Positions 54,289-63,490 are shown, counted from the first letter of the stretch. The stretch is 64,000 bases of DNA from CAWJFP01 sp963842155 (GCA_963842155.1 CAWJFP010000034.1:115700-179699); one strand, 5' to 3'. The notes: generated by a model from the letters alone, not told the origin. Translations and numbers: made by a program.

Positions 54289-55740
54289 ATGGGCAGCCTC
54301 ACGGAGAGCGCGATTACGCCGATCGTCGTGCCGCCGCAGGGTGCCGCCGCCCGGGACCGGCGGCGCATGGCGTCCTTGCGATTCCGCCTCGTGCTGATCC
54401 CGGGCCTCGTGCTGCTGGCGGGCCTTGTCGCCGCGATCACCGTCACCCTGGGTGGGGCGCGCGCGCGCATCGATGCGGAGATCGATTCCGGCATGAGCCT
54501 CGGCCACAGCCTGGTCGAGGCGGCGCTTCCGGGGCTCGAGGAGGCGGCCGAGCCGCGCCTCGCCATGGCCCGGCTCGCGCGCAGGCTGCCGAGCTCGCGC
54601 CATGTCCGCCTCATCGTCTCCCCGCTCGACGCGCCGGCGTTCGCCGAGAAGGGCGCGCCGCGCGCCGAGGAAAGCGAGCAGGTGCCGGGCTGGTTCTCGG
54701 CCCTCGTCAATCCCGCGCCCGCCTCGGAAGCCGTGCCCGTCATCGTCAAGGACCGCCGCATCGGTCAGATCCTCATCGTCGCCAATCCCGCCGACGAGAT
54801 CGCCGAAGTATGGGACGAGTTCAAGCTCTTCGCCGGCCTCTTCGCCGGCATCGCGGTCGCAATATTGGGGCTCATCTATTGGAGCGTCGGCGTGGCGCTC
54901 AGGCCCTTGCGCGCGCTTGCCGACGGCCTCGACCAGCTCGAGCATGGCCGCTTCGACGCGACGCTCGCCCCCATCAGGCTTGCCGAGCTGCGCCGCATGG
55001 GCGAGCGCTTCGAGGGCCTGGCGCGCTCGCTCCGGCGCCTCTCCGCCGACAACCGGCTTCTCGTCGAGCGGCTGATCTCGATGCAGGAGACCGAGCGCAA
55101 GGAGCTCGCCCATGAGCTGCATGACGAGCTCGGCGCGCGGCTCTTCGGCATTCGCGCCGACGTGTCCTGCATCGTCAAGGCCCTGGAAGATGACACGGCG
55201 CGTGCCACGGAGATCCGCGAGCGCTCGCGCTCGATCACCGCGCTGGTCGATTCCATCCAGAAGCTCAATCGCCGCATGCTCGAGCGACTGCGGCCCCTCA
55301 TTCTCGACGAGATGGGCCTGGCGGAGGCGTTGCGCCAGCTCGTGCTGTCCTGGCGCGAGCGCTATCCGGAGATGGAATGGTCGCTTGAGCTGCCCGAGGA
55401 GAACGCGGCGCTGGACGAGCGGACGAGCCTCACCATCTATCGCGTGGTGCAGGAATGCCTGACCAACGCGGTGCGCCATGCCGGCGCGAGCCGGGTCGAG
55501 GTGAGGATGGAGTATCGTCGCGCCGCCGCGCCGGGCGCGGACGCGCAAACGAGCATCCATCTCACCATCCGCGACGACGGCAGAGGCTTGGCCGACGAGC
55601 TGCGCTACGGCTTCGGACTGCTCGGCATCGGCGAGCGCTTGCGCGGCCTGGGCGGCAGCCTAAGCCTGCGCCAGGCCGCCCCGCGCGGGGCCGTCGTCGA
55701 GGCCGTGATACCGCTCGATGCGTGCAAGTTGCCGGCATGA
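54289..55740 (+). CDS. Sensor histidine kinase, NarL/UhpB class with MoxY-like periplasmic domain
   Basis: A 483-residue kinase. A membrane helix (about 31-53) is followed by a periplasmic domain of about 140 residues, a second helix (about 188-208), a HAMP-like region (RPLRALADGLDQLEHGRFDA), then HisKA_3 with the phosphorylated His in ELAHELHDELG (about 276) and a HATPase domain (VVQECLTNAVRHAG, DDGRGL, GFGLLGIGERLRGLGG). The sensor region ending EIAEVWDEFKLF resembles LapD/MoxY-type domains. The signal sensed is unknown. The regulator gene follows, separated by a small exported-protein gene. Confidence 0.9.
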   Translation: MGSLTESAITPIVVPPQGAAARDRRRMASLRFRLVLIPGLVLLAGLVAAITVTLGGARARIDAEIDSGMSLGHSLVEAALPGLEEAAEPRLAMARLARRLPSSRHVRLIVSPLDAPAFAEKGAPRAEESEQVPGWFSALVNPAPASEAVPVIVKDRRIGQILIVANPADEIAEVWDEFKLFAGLFAGIAVAILGLIYWSVGVALRPLRALADGLDQLEHGRFDATLAPIRLAELRRMGERFEGLARSLRRLSADNRLLVERLISMQETERKELAHELHDELGARLFGIRADVSCIVKALEDDTARATEIRERSRSITALVDSIQKLNRRMLERLRPLILDEMGLAEALRQLVLSWRERYPEMEWSLELPEENAALDERTSLTIYRVVQECLTNAVRHAGASRVEVRMEYRRAAAPGADAQTSIHLTIRDDGRGLADELRYGFGLLGIGERLRGLGGSLSLRQAAPRGAVVEAVIPLDACKLPA

Positions 55741-55762
55741 TTTCGAAGCGAGGGGCGAGACC

Positions 55763-56125
55763 GTGAGAAGCAATGCGTTGCGCAGCGTCCCCGTGGCCAT
55801 GCTTCTGTTGGCCGTGCTCTGCCTGCCAAGCGGGGCGGCCGGCACGCTCAAATTCTGGAACACGACCTCGGTCACGATCACCAAGCTCTCGCTCGCCCCG
55901 GCCGGCAGCAATCGATGGGGCCCCGACCAATGCAAGAACGACCCCGACGGCGCGGTCGACGCGGACGAGCGGCTGAAGATCACCGGCGTCGAGCCCGGCC
56001 GCTACGACGTCCAGCTCACCGACAAGAAGGGCCGCAGTTGCCGGGTCGACAATGTGGAGGTCAAGGGCACGGGGCCCTACGCCTTCTCGCTCTCCGACAA
56101 GGATCTGACGAACTGCACGAAATAG
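55763..56125 (+). CDS. Small exported protein between kinase and response regulator
   Basis: A 120-residue protein starting at a GTG (GAGGGG upstream). It has a signal peptide (RSVPVAMLLLAVLCLPSG, cleavage near GAAG/TLK) and a compact mature domain of about 95 residues with three Cys (QCKND, RSCRV, NCTK). Short strand-like segments such as LKFWNTTSVTITKLSLAP and ITGVEPGRYDVQLTDKKG suggest a beta-sandwich. I do not recognise a named family. Its place 22 bases after the kinase and 22 bases before the regulator suggests it helps sense or bind the signal in the periplasm. Confidence 0.75.
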   Translation: MRSNALRSVPVAMLLLAVLCLPSGAAGTLKFWNTTSVTITKLSLAPAGSNRWGPDQCKNDPDGAVDADERLKITGVEPGRYDVQLTDKKGRSCRVDNVEVKGTGPYAFSLSDKDLTNCTK

Positions 56126-56147
56126 GCGGCGCAGGAAGCGTTCCAGG

Positions 56148-56807
56148 ATGCATGACGAAGCCGATCTATCGACCGAGCGGCCAACGATCCTCCTGATCGA
56201 GGATCACCCCGTCGTGCGCGCCGGCTGCCGCCGCCTGCTGGAGAGCCGCTGGGGACAAGCCGTCGTCGAGGCGCAGACCGGCGCCGAGGGGCTGCGCGCC
56301 GCCGCGGAATGCCGCCCGGCCGTCATCGTGCTCGACCTCAATCTGCCGGACGCGGGCGGCCTCGACATGGTCGGCCGGCTCCTCGCGCAGGCGCCCGGCG
56401 CGCGCATCCTCATCTTCAGCATGTACGAGGACCCCATCTTCGCCGCGCGCGCGCTCGAGGCGGGCGCGCTCGGCTATGTCTCGAAGAACGACGACCCGGA
56501 GGCCTTCGTCGAGGCGGTCGAGAAGATCGCCGCCGGCGGCACTTATCTGAGCCACGCCGTCGCGCAGAAAATCGCCCTCATGAGCCTCAAGGGCAGCGAC
56601 AACCCTTTGCGCGGCCTGACACGCCGCGAGCTCGACCTGCTTCATCTGCTCGCCAAGGGCATGAGCCTCAACGAGATCGCCGCCCAGCTCGGCATCAGCT
56701 ACCGCACCGCCGCCAACATCGCCTCGAACATCAAAGGCAAGCTCAACCTCTCGACCACCGCCGAGCTGGTCAAGCTCGCGCTCGAGCATATCCGCTCGCC
56801 GCTGTAA
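56148..56807 (+). CDS. NarL/LuxR-family response regulator (MoxX-like)
   Basis: A 219-residue regulator. The receiver domain (about 12-130) has the acidic pair in LLIEDHPVV, the phosphorylated Asp in IVLDLNLPD (about 62), and the Lys in GYVSKNDD. The C-terminal LuxR-type helix-turn-helix (about 150-212) has LTRRELDLLHLLAKGMSLNE and IAAQLGISYRTAANIASNIK. It should be phosphorylated by the kinase encoded upstream and activate or repress nearby genes, plausibly the TonB receptor, whose control region holds a perfect dyad. Confidence 0.92.
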   Translation: MHDEADLSTERPTILLIEDHPVVRAGCRRLLESRWGQAVVEAQTGAEGLRAAAECRPAVIVLDLNLPDAGGLDMVGRLLAQAPGARILIFSMYEDPIFAARALEAGALGYVSKNDDPEAFVEAVEKIAAGGTYLSHAVAQKIALMSLKGSDNPLRGLTRRELDLLHLLAKGMSLNEIAAQLGISYRTAANIASNIKGKLNLSTTAELVKLALEHIRSPL

Positions 56808-56909
56808 CGGAACGCGGCGGCGTCGTCCCCCTGGCTCCGCGAGGCCTCTCCCGCGGCGTCCGCCCCGCCGGATTGCCGCTGACCGACCCGTGAAAAAGTG
56901 AATTTTCGA

Positions 56910-56932
56910 CCGTGAATGAGTGCGATTCACGG
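56910..56932 (+). promoter_or_regulatory. Perfect inverted repeat upstream of the TonB-receptor gene
   Basis: CCGTGAAT-N7-ATTCACGG is a perfect 8-7-8 dyad in the intergenic region, 114 bases before the receptor start. A further GTGAAAAAGTGAATTTTC stretch just upstream (56890-56907) repeats the GTGAA half-site. It is a plausible binding site for the adjacent NarL-type regulator. Confidence 0.5.
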
Positions 56933-57045
56933 GCGGCAACTTTCATGTTAGTTACGGCAGGCGGCAAGGCGCGATATCCCGGTCGGATCGGCGCTTGCGC
57001 CGGTCATAAGCCGAGGCGAATTCGGCGGGCGGGAGGAGACGCGTC

Positions 57046-59469
57046 TTGGGCTCGGGCGCTGCAACGCGGCGATCGTCGATTATGCCGGCAATGCTGGCGG
57101 CCGGCCTGTTGCTGGCGCCATGGGCGTCGCCGGCGCCATGGGCTTCACGGGCGCTTGCGCAGGATGCCGGCGGCAACCCGCCGGCCGCGGGGGCACCGTC
57201 GCCCGATGTCGCGCCGCCGACGCTGAAGCCGGCCGAGAAGCTGATGCTGCCCGAGGTGGATGTCGTGGGCGTGACGCCCGCGCTCGGCACCGGCATCCCG
57301 CTCAATCAGGTGCCGAGCAACGTGCAGACGCTGAACGCGGGCCAGATCGAGGCGGATCATTCGCAATCGCTGACCGACGCGCTCAACCGCAGCTTGGGCG
57401 GCGTGTCGATCACCGACACGGAGGGCAACTCCTTCCAGCAGGATATCGAGTTCCGCGGCTTCACCGCCTCGCCGGTGCTGGGCACGCCGCAGGGCCTCGC
57501 CATCTACCAGAACGGCGTGCGCATCAACGAGCCCTTCGGCGACGTGGTGCTGTGGGATCTGGTGCCGACCTTCGCGGTCAACAAGCTGCAGCTCATCCCC
57601 GGCTCGGACCCGGTGTTCGGCTTGAACGCGCTGGGCGGCGCCATCACGCTCGAGATGAAGAACGGCTTCAATTTCCAAGGCGCCCAGATCGACGCCGGCG
57701 GCGGCTCCTTCGGTCGCCGCCAGCTCACCCAGGAATATGGGCTCAAGGTCGATGACTTCGCGTTCTACACCGGATTGCGGCTGTCGCACGAGGACGGCTG
57801 GCGGCAGCATTCGCCCTCGGACCTCGCGCAAAGCTTCTCCGACCTTGCGCTGCGCCGCGGCGATCTCGATCTCGGCATCAGCCTCACCCTCGCGGAGACG
57901 AGCCTCTCGGGCGTCGGCCCGACGCCGGCGCAGGAGCTCGAGAGCCAGTGGAATTCCGTCTTCACCTTTCCGGACAACTCGCGCGACCGCCTCGTCTTCC
58001 TGCAGGGTCGCGGCAGCTATGACGTGACGGACGAGCTGTCGCTGCAGGGCACCGCCTATTTCCGCCATTCCGGCGTCAGGATCACCAACGGCAACGCGTC
58101 GGATTTCGCCCCCTGCACGGCCGATCCCGCCTTGCTTTGCGAGAACGTCGGCACGCCGACCGAGAGCGAGGTGGTCACGCAAAGCGGGGCCACGATCCCC
58201 TCCAGCCTCGTCGGCAACGCCATCAACGACAAGGAGGCGATCGTCACGGACGGCGCCGGCGCCTCGCTGCAAGCGACGTTCGACCATTCCGTCCTCGGCA
58301 TGAAGAACACGGCGATCCTCGGCGGCAGCATCGATTTCGGCGACACGCGCTTCATCAGCAGCGACCAGCTCGGCACGCTCAACCCAAACCTCTCCTTCGA
58401 CGGCCTCGGCATCCTGCTGGGGACCGACGAGTACAATACGAACCTGCGCTCGGTTAACCGCTATTACGGGCTTTACGGCACCGACACGCTGTCGATCACC
58501 GACGCGCTGAGCGCCACCGTCGCGGGGCGGCTCAATCTCGCGCAGGTCGTGCTCACCGATCTCTATGGCGACACGCTCAACGGCAACCACAGCTATCAGC
58601 GCTTCAATCCTTCGGCCGGCCTCACCTACCAGCTCGCCAAGGAGCTCAACTTCTACGCGAGCTACGGGGAATCGAACCGCATCCCGACGGCCGCGGAGCT
58701 GGCCTGCGCCGATCCCACGCAACCCTGCCGTTTTCCCGCCGGCTTCATCGCCGATCCCAACCTGCAGCAGGTGGTGGCGCGCACGGTCGAGCTCGGCGCG
58801 CGCGGGCAGATCACCCAGCCGGTCGCCGGCGACACGCTCTCGCTCACCTGGTCGGCCGACGTCTACGGCACGCGCAATTCGGACGACATCATTTTCGTGA
58901 GCGCCGGACCCATCATCGGCTCGGGCTATTTCCGCAATGCCGGCGAGACCCAGCGCGTCGGCGCGGAGGTCGGGCTCGACGGCAAATGGAACAAGTTCGA
59001 TCTCCATGTCAGCTACGGCTTGGTGAAGGCGACCTTCCAGTCGAGCCTCACCATCCTGAGCCCGAGCAATCCCGGCGCGGACTCGAACGGCAATATCTTC
59101 GTCAAGCCGGGCGACCGCCTGCCGGGCATACCGCTAAATGCCGCCAAATTCGCCATCGGCTACCACATCACCGACCGTTGGTCCGTCACGCTCGAATCGG
59201 TCCTGACCTCCGGCCAATATCTGCGCGGCGACGAGGCCAACCTGCAGAAGCAGCTTCCGGGCTACGCCATCTTCAACGCCCGCACGAGCTACCAGGTGAC
59301 CGACAATGTCGAGCTCTATTTCGAGGCCGAGAACATCCTCGATCGCCATTACGAGACCTTCGGCATCTATGGCGATCCGACGGATGTCTTTCCGGGCTAT
59401 TCCGACGACCGCTTTTTCACGCCGGGCCAGCCCTTCGGCTTCTGGGCGGGCATCCGGGTGCGTTTCTGA
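57046..59469 (+). CDS. TonB-dependent outer-membrane receptor
   Basis: An 807-residue receptor. A signal region (MPAMLAAGLLLAPWASPA to RALA/QDA) is followed by a TonB-box-like stretch (LMLPEVDVVGVTP), the plug domain (PSNVQTLNAGQI, DIEFRGFTASPVLGTPQG, DPVFGLNALGGAITLEMK) and a 22-strand-type barrel ending in FGFWAGIRVRF with a terminal Phe. The substrate is unknown. The start is a TTG at 57046, supported by GGGAGGAG eight bases upstream; the ATG at 57082 lacks a ribosome binding site. It lies downstream of the two-component genes and 119 bases before a TonB gene. Confidence 0.9.
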   Translation: MGSGAATRRSSIMPAMLAAGLLLAPWASPAPWASRALAQDAGGNPPAAGAPSPDVAPPTLKPAEKLMLPEVDVVGVTPALGTGIPLNQVPSNVQTLNAGQIEADHSQSLTDALNRSLGGVSITDTEGNSFQQDIEFRGFTASPVLGTPQGLAIYQNGVRINEPFGDVVLWDLVPTFAVNKLQLIPGSDPVFGLNALGGAITLEMKNGFNFQGAQIDAGGGSFGRRQLTQEYGLKVDDFAFYTGLRLSHEDGWRQHSPSDLAQSFSDLALRRGDLDLGISLTLAETSLSGVGPTPAQELESQWNSVFTFPDNSRDRLVFLQGRGSYDVTDELSLQGTAYFRHSGVRITNGNASDFAPCTADPALLCENVGTPTESEVVTQSGATIPSSLVGNAINDKEAIVTDGAGASLQATFDHSVLGMKNTAILGGSIDFGDTRFISSDQLGTLNPNLSFDGLGILLGTDEYNTNLRSVNRYYGLYGTDTLSITDALSATVAGRLNLAQVVLTDLYGDTLNGNHSYQRFNPSAGLTYQLAKELNFYASYGESNRIPTAAELACADPTQPCRFPAGFIADPNLQQVVARTVELGARGQITQPVAGDTLSLTWSADVYGTRNSDDIIFVSAGPIIGSGYFRNAGETQRVGAEVGLDGKWNKFDLHVSYGLVKATFQSSLTILSPSNPGADSNGNIFVKPGDRLPGIPLNAAKFAIGYHITDRWSVTLESVLTSGQYLRGDEANLQKQLPGYAIFNARTSYQVTDNVELYFEAENILDRHYETFGIYGDPTDVFPGYSDDRFFTPGQPFGFWAGIRVRF

Positions 59470-59588
59470 GGCGCGGCATGCGCGCTCAGGGGCGTTTGGC
59501 CGCCATGTCGCGCCGCGACAAGGCGCGCGGGAAGGGCAGGGGGAGGGGCGTATCGGGAAGCAATGATCCCAATGTACTAGATTGGTCC

Positions 59589-60461
59589 ATGAGCGCGCGA
59601 AACCGCAAAACCGACAGCGACATCGGTGCGTCCCTGGCGATGAGCCCGGCGCCGGCCGGCCCGGAGGCACCCGGCGAGCCGGACGCCTCGGCGCCCCTGC
59701 CGGAGCGCGCGCCGCAGCGCATCCACCTTGCGGCGGAATGGATCTGGCCGGCGAGCGCGGCGCTTTCCTTCGTCATCAATGCCGTCGTCGCCGCCGCGCT
59801 GATCTTCCCGCCGCGTCCTTCCGCGCCGGGCGAGCCGGAGCCCATTCCGATCGAGATCGTGCGGCTTGCGCCGCAGCCCGCGGCGCCGGCGGCAGCACCC
59901 GCGCCCGTGCAGCCGCCGGCGCAAATCCTCGAGCCCCTGCCGCCGCAGCCTCCGGCGGCGGTCGAGCAGGAGGCGACCCTGCCGCCGCCGCGGAAGAAGC
60001 CGCCGGAGCCGAAGGCGAAGCCGAAGCCGCCGCTGGTCTTGCAAGCGCCGCCGCCGCAGCAGCCCGCGCCGCCACCCGCCGAGACGGCGGCGCCGACGGC
60101 GCCGCCGTCCGCCGCCCCCCAGCAGGAAGCGCGCGTCCCGCCGGCGACCCTGCCGCCGAACCCCGAGAGCCGCGGCGTCATCAACGCCTACGCCGCCCGC
60201 CTGCGCGCCTTGATCGAGGCGAAGAAATCCTATCCCGCCCAGGCCTTGCGGCGGCAGGAGGAAGGCAGCGTCACCTTGCATATCCTGGTCGACCATAGCG
60301 GGCGGCTTCTGCAAGTCACGGCGAGCTCCGACGCGCCTGACATCCTGGTCAACGCGGCGCTCGATGCCGTGCGCGCGGCGGCACCCTTCCCCTCCTTTCC
60401 GAGCGCGATCGAGCGCGATCGCGAAGCCTTCGAGCTGCCGATCGTCTTCAAGCTGGAGTGA
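59589..60461 (+). CDS. TonB-family energy transducer
   Basis: A 290-residue TonB-like protein: short cytoplasmic N-terminus, one membrane helix (WPASAALSFVINAVVAAALIF, about 57-77), a long Pro/Ala/Lys-rich periplasmic spacer (about 85-190), and a C-terminal TonB domain (SYPAQALRRQEEGSVTLHIL, DILVNAALDAVRAAAPFPSF). It would pass proton-motive energy to the receptor encoded just upstream. ExbB/ExbD genes are not adjacent. Its 3' end overlaps the convergent M20 peptidase gene by 14 bases. Confidence 0.9.
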   Translation: MSARNRKTDSDIGASLAMSPAPAGPEAPGEPDASAPLPERAPQRIHLAAEWIWPASAALSFVINAVVAAALIFPPRPSAPGEPEPIPIEIVRLAPQPAAPAAAPAPVQPPAQILEPLPPQPPAAVEQEATLPPPRKKPPEPKAKPKPPLVLQAPPPQQPAPPPAETAAPTAPPSAAPQQEARVPPATLPPNPESRGVINAYAARLRALIEAKKSYPAQALRRQEEGSVTLHILVDHSGRLLQVTASSDAPDILVNAALDAVRAAAPFPSFPSAIERDREAFELPIVFKLE

Positions 60462-61737
60462 CGGCTCCGAGCAGGCGCAGCGTGGCCCCCGCCATCACCT
60501 TTGCCGCGTCGACCATATCCTCGACCAGGACATATTCGTCCGCCTGATGGGCGAGATCGAGGATGCCGGGGCCATAGGCGATGCAGTCCTCGAGCTTGCC
60601 GACGCGCACGATATGCTTCTGGTCGTAGGTACCGGGAGAGACGACGAGCGCCGCCTTCCGTCCCAGCACCTGCGCGATCTCCGCGCCGACCGCGCGCACG
60701 ACGGGGGCTTCCGGGTCGGTCATGGTGGGGAGAAAGGCGAGCACCTCGCGCAGGCTATAGGCGAAATCCGGCCGGCTGCGCGCGAGCCCCTCGAGCATGT
60801 CGCGAATCTCGCGCTGCACCTCGGCCGGGTCCTCCTCGATCACATAGCGCCGGTCGATCACCATGCGGCAGCGGTCCGGCACCATGGGGCTCGGCAGGCC
60901 GTCATAATCCTCGCCGAGCCCGCCATGGATCGAGTTGATGTTGAGGGTCGATTGCCGCGCGCCCTCCGGCACCACCGGCATCACCGTGCGCGTGGCGGCG
61001 AGGCGGGGGAGGAGATCGCGCTCGATGCGCTCGAGCACGGCCCCCATATGGCGCACCGCGCAGACGCCCAGGAAGGGCATCGAGCCGTGGGCGGCGCGGC
61101 CGCGCGTCTCGATCTCGGCCCACCACACGCCGCGATGGCCGATACAGACGCGGTCCACATTGAGCGGCTCCGGGATGATCACGTGATCGACCCGCGGGCG
61201 CGAGAAATAGCCGCGCTCGGCGAGATAGGCGACGCCGCCATAGCCGCCCGACTCCTCGTCCACCGTGCCCGAGATCTCGAGGGCGCCCGGGAAGGCGATG
61301 CCGGAATCGAGGATCGCCTCGACCGCGACGATGGCGGCGGCGAGACCGCCCTTCATGTCGGAGGCGCCGCGGCCGTAGAGGCGGCCTTGGCTGAGCTCGG
61401 CGGCGAAGGGGTCGACCGACCAGCCGCCGCCCGCCGCGACGACGTCGAGATGGCCGTTGAAATGGACGCAAGGCCCCGGCCGCGCGCCTTCGATGCGCGC
61501 CACGACGTTGATGCGCGGGTGGCGGTCGCTGTCGCCCGGTGCGCCGCGGGCGCGCAGATATTCGACGGCGAAGCCGCGCGCCGCGAGCCGCTTGCCCACG
61601 AGCTCGGCGCAATCGCGATAGGCGTCGCCGGGCGGGTTGACCGTGGGCACGCGGATGAGCGCGCGCGCGAGCTCGACCAGCTCGTCCTCGCGCGCGGCGA
61701 TACGCCGGCGAAGCTCTTCGCGCGGGTCGGGCGGCAT
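60448..61737 (-). CDS. M20-family metallohydrolase (ArgE/DapE/CPG2-like)
   Basis: A 429-residue zinc-dependent amidohydrolase. The dimetal site is complete: HFNGHLDVVAAG, GRGASDMKGGLAAAI (bridging Asp), DEESGGYGG (catalytic Glu) and DHVIIPEP. A dimerisation/lid domain occupies about 190-310. It resembles ArgE/DapE-type deacylases and carboxypeptidase G2; without arginine or lysine biosynthesis genes nearby the substrate is open. No signal peptide. The ATG at 61737 fits the family start; the frame is open further upstream. It converges with and overlaps the TonB gene. Confidence 0.88.
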   Translation of the reverse strand: MPPDPREELRRRIAAREDELVELARALIRVPTVNPPGDAYRDCAELVGKRLAARGFAVEYLRARGAPGDSDRHPRINVVARIEGARPGPCVHFNGHLDVVAAGGGWSVDPFAAELSQGRLYGRGASDMKGGLAAAIVAVEAILDSGIAFPGALEISGTVDEESGGYGGVAYLAERGYFSRPRVDHVIIPEPLNVDRVCIGHRGVWWAEIETRGRAAHGSMPFLGVCAVRHMGAVLERIERDLLPRLAATRTVMPVVPEGARQSTLNINSIHGGLGEDYDGLPSPMVPDRCRMVIDRRYVIEEDPAEVQREIRDMLEGLARSRPDFAYSLREVLAFLPTMTDPEAPVVRAVGAEIAQVLGRKAALVVSPGTYDQKHIVRVGKLEDCIAYGPGILDLAHQADEYVLVEDMVDAAKVMAGATLRLLGAVTPA

Positions 61738-61890
61738 GGCGTCTCCCAGCGGCCGGTCGGCAGCCTTAGCAATTCGACGATGGGCCGGCTTTGTCAATTG
61801 CATTGGCAGCGGCCCCCGCTCGGCGTTAGATGCTTGCTGCCGCCCCGGCGCCGGTGCGCCGCCCCGAGCCACGCGCAAGGATCAAGAGCG

Positions 61891-62307
61891 ATGCCGAGAA
61901 TTCGCCCGCTTCTCCTGCTGCCGATCCTCCTCCCGCTTTGCGCCTGCGGCGGCTCGAGCCCCATCCAAGACAGCCCCGCGGCGCTGCAGGAGAAATTCGC
62001 GGCGGAGCATATCTATTTCGCCGGACGTCCCGCGGCCGTCGCCGGCGAGACGACAAGGGTCGCCGCGGTGACGGGGCTGTCCTGCCGGGACGCCCTGATC
62101 GGCGTGCATGCGACGATCGAGGGGGCGCTCGCGGACCTCAAGAAGAAGCTGGACGAGCTGCAAAAGAAGCCGAAGGGTCAAAATGCCTCGGCCATCGTCG
62201 ATGTCGCCTGCTACGACACCTCGCCTCTCATCGCCTATGAATCGAAGCCCTTCGCCTACAAGGGCTGCTGGCCCGGCGTCTACTGCAAGGGCGAAGCCGT
62301 GCGCTGA
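61891..62307 (+). CDS. Putative lipoprotein of unknown function
   Basis: A 138-residue protein with a lipoprotein signal (MPRIRPLLLLPILLPLCACG); the lipidated Cys is probably the second (LCAC/GGSS). The mature part has a short helical, Lys-rich stretch (LADLKKKLDELQKKPKG) and four further Cys (LSCRD, VACYD, KGCWPG, VYCKG), which could form disulfides. I do not recognise a family. It stands alone between two minus-strand genes. Confidence 0.65.
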   Translation: MPRIRPLLLLPILLPLCACGGSSPIQDSPAALQEKFAAEHIYFAGRPAAVAGETTRVAAVTGLSCRDALIGVHATIEGALADLKKKLDELQKKPKGQNASAIVDVACYDTSPLIAYESKPFAYKGCWPGVYCKGEAVR

Positions 62308-62332
62308 GCAGGGGGGTGCCGTCCTGCGCCCC

Positions 62333-63274
62333 TCATGTCGCCGCGGCGCGCAGGCGGTGGAGCTTGTGCTCGCGGGCGGTGATATAGAGGCCGCTCGCCA
62401 CGATGATGGCCGCGCCCGCCCAGGTCCAAAGATCGGGGAATTCGGCGAATATCAGGTAGCCGAGAATCGTCGTGCCGATGAGCTCGCAATAGCCCACGGG
62501 CGCGATGAGCGAGGCGGAGCCCCATTGATAGGCCTTGGTCACGAAATAATGGCCGAGCGAGCCGAAGAGGCCGATGCCCGCGAAGATCAGGAGATCGGTG
62601 AAGTCGGCCGGCAGCTTGATGGGCGAGAAGCAGAGCAGGATCGTGGAGATCGCGAGACCGCCGAGGCCGGCGAGCATGATCGAGGTCTCGGCGGGGTCGA
62701 AGCTCCCCACCTTGCGCGACAGCACCTGATAGACGGCGTAGAAGAGCGCATTCAACAGCACCAGGATGGCGCCCCAATGCACCAAGTCGGTGCCAGGCCT
62801 GATGATGATGAGGGCGCCGCAGAAGCCGATCGCGACCGCCGTCCAGCGCCGCAAGCCCACATGCTCATGCAGCATCGGCACCGATAGGGCGGTCACGATG
62901 ATGGGCCCGGCAAAGGAGACGGCGCTTGCCGTCGGCAGCGCCACGGTCTTGAGCCCCAGGAAATAGCTCGCCGAGGAGCCGAAGAGCAGAAGGGTCCGCC
63001 AAAGCTGCAAGACGGGCTGGCGCGTGACGAAAAGCGACAGCCCGTAGCGCGGCCCGAAGGCGAGCAGGCAATAGACGACATGGCCGCAGAACCGCGCCCA
63101 GAAGATCTCGGGCATCGGATAATGGCGGCCGAGATATTTGACCGAGGCGTTGAGGAAGGGGAAGCAGGCGACGCCGAGCAGCATGAAGAGCACCCCGCGC
63201 GCGACCGAGTTTCCGCCGTGGCGAGGCAATGAGGCCGGAACGGCGACAGTCGTTGGCGGGAGGGGGTCGGTCAT
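62333..63274 (-). CDS. EamA-family (DMT superfamily) transporter
   Basis: A 313-residue inner-membrane protein with ten helices in two EamA repeats. Recognisable parts are FMLLGVACFPFLNASVKYLG at the first helix, FGSSASYFLGLKTVALPTAS, and GHYFVTKAYQWGSASLIAPV in the second repeat. Members export metabolites or amino acids; the substrate is unknown. ATG 63274 is the natural start (MTDPLPP), although a ribosome binding site is not evident. It converges with the lipoprotein gene, 25 bases apart. Confidence 0.88.
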   Translation of the reverse strand: MTDPLPPTTVAVPASLPRHGGNSVARGVLFMLLGVACFPFLNASVKYLGRHYPMPEIFWARFCGHVVYCLLAFGPRYGLSLFVTRQPVLQLWRTLLLFGSSASYFLGLKTVALPTASAVSFAGPIIVTALSVPMLHEHVGLRRWTAVAIGFCGALIIIRPGTDLVHWGAILVLLNALFYAVYQVLSRKVGSFDPAETSIMLAGLGGLAISTILLCFSPIKLPADFTDLLIFAGIGLFGSLGHYFVTKAYQWGSASLIAPVGYCELIGTTILGYLIFAEFPDLWTWAGAAIIVASGLYITAREHKLHRLRAAAT

Positions 63275-63490
63275 GCGAAGGGGTGGGCTCGATGCAAGGA
63301 GCGGGCGCGGGCAAGGTCCCACTTGCTCCGCGCGGCGGTCAAGGCGCGAAAATGCCGTGCCGGCATTCCCGGCGCGCCGGACTTGGTGCAAAGTATTGCG
63401 TCTCGGTCATAGCAGTTCTTCGTATCGCAATGCGACATATCGCAGTGGCGAAAGGCATCGCCTAACAAGACGGCAAAATGCTCGTTTTCA

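Noticed and set aside
54289..60461. Naming the TonB receptor a lanthanide (LutH-type) or siderophore receptor
   Set aside because: Plausible from the MoxY-like kinase, but nothing in the receptor sequence or neighbours identifies the ligand.
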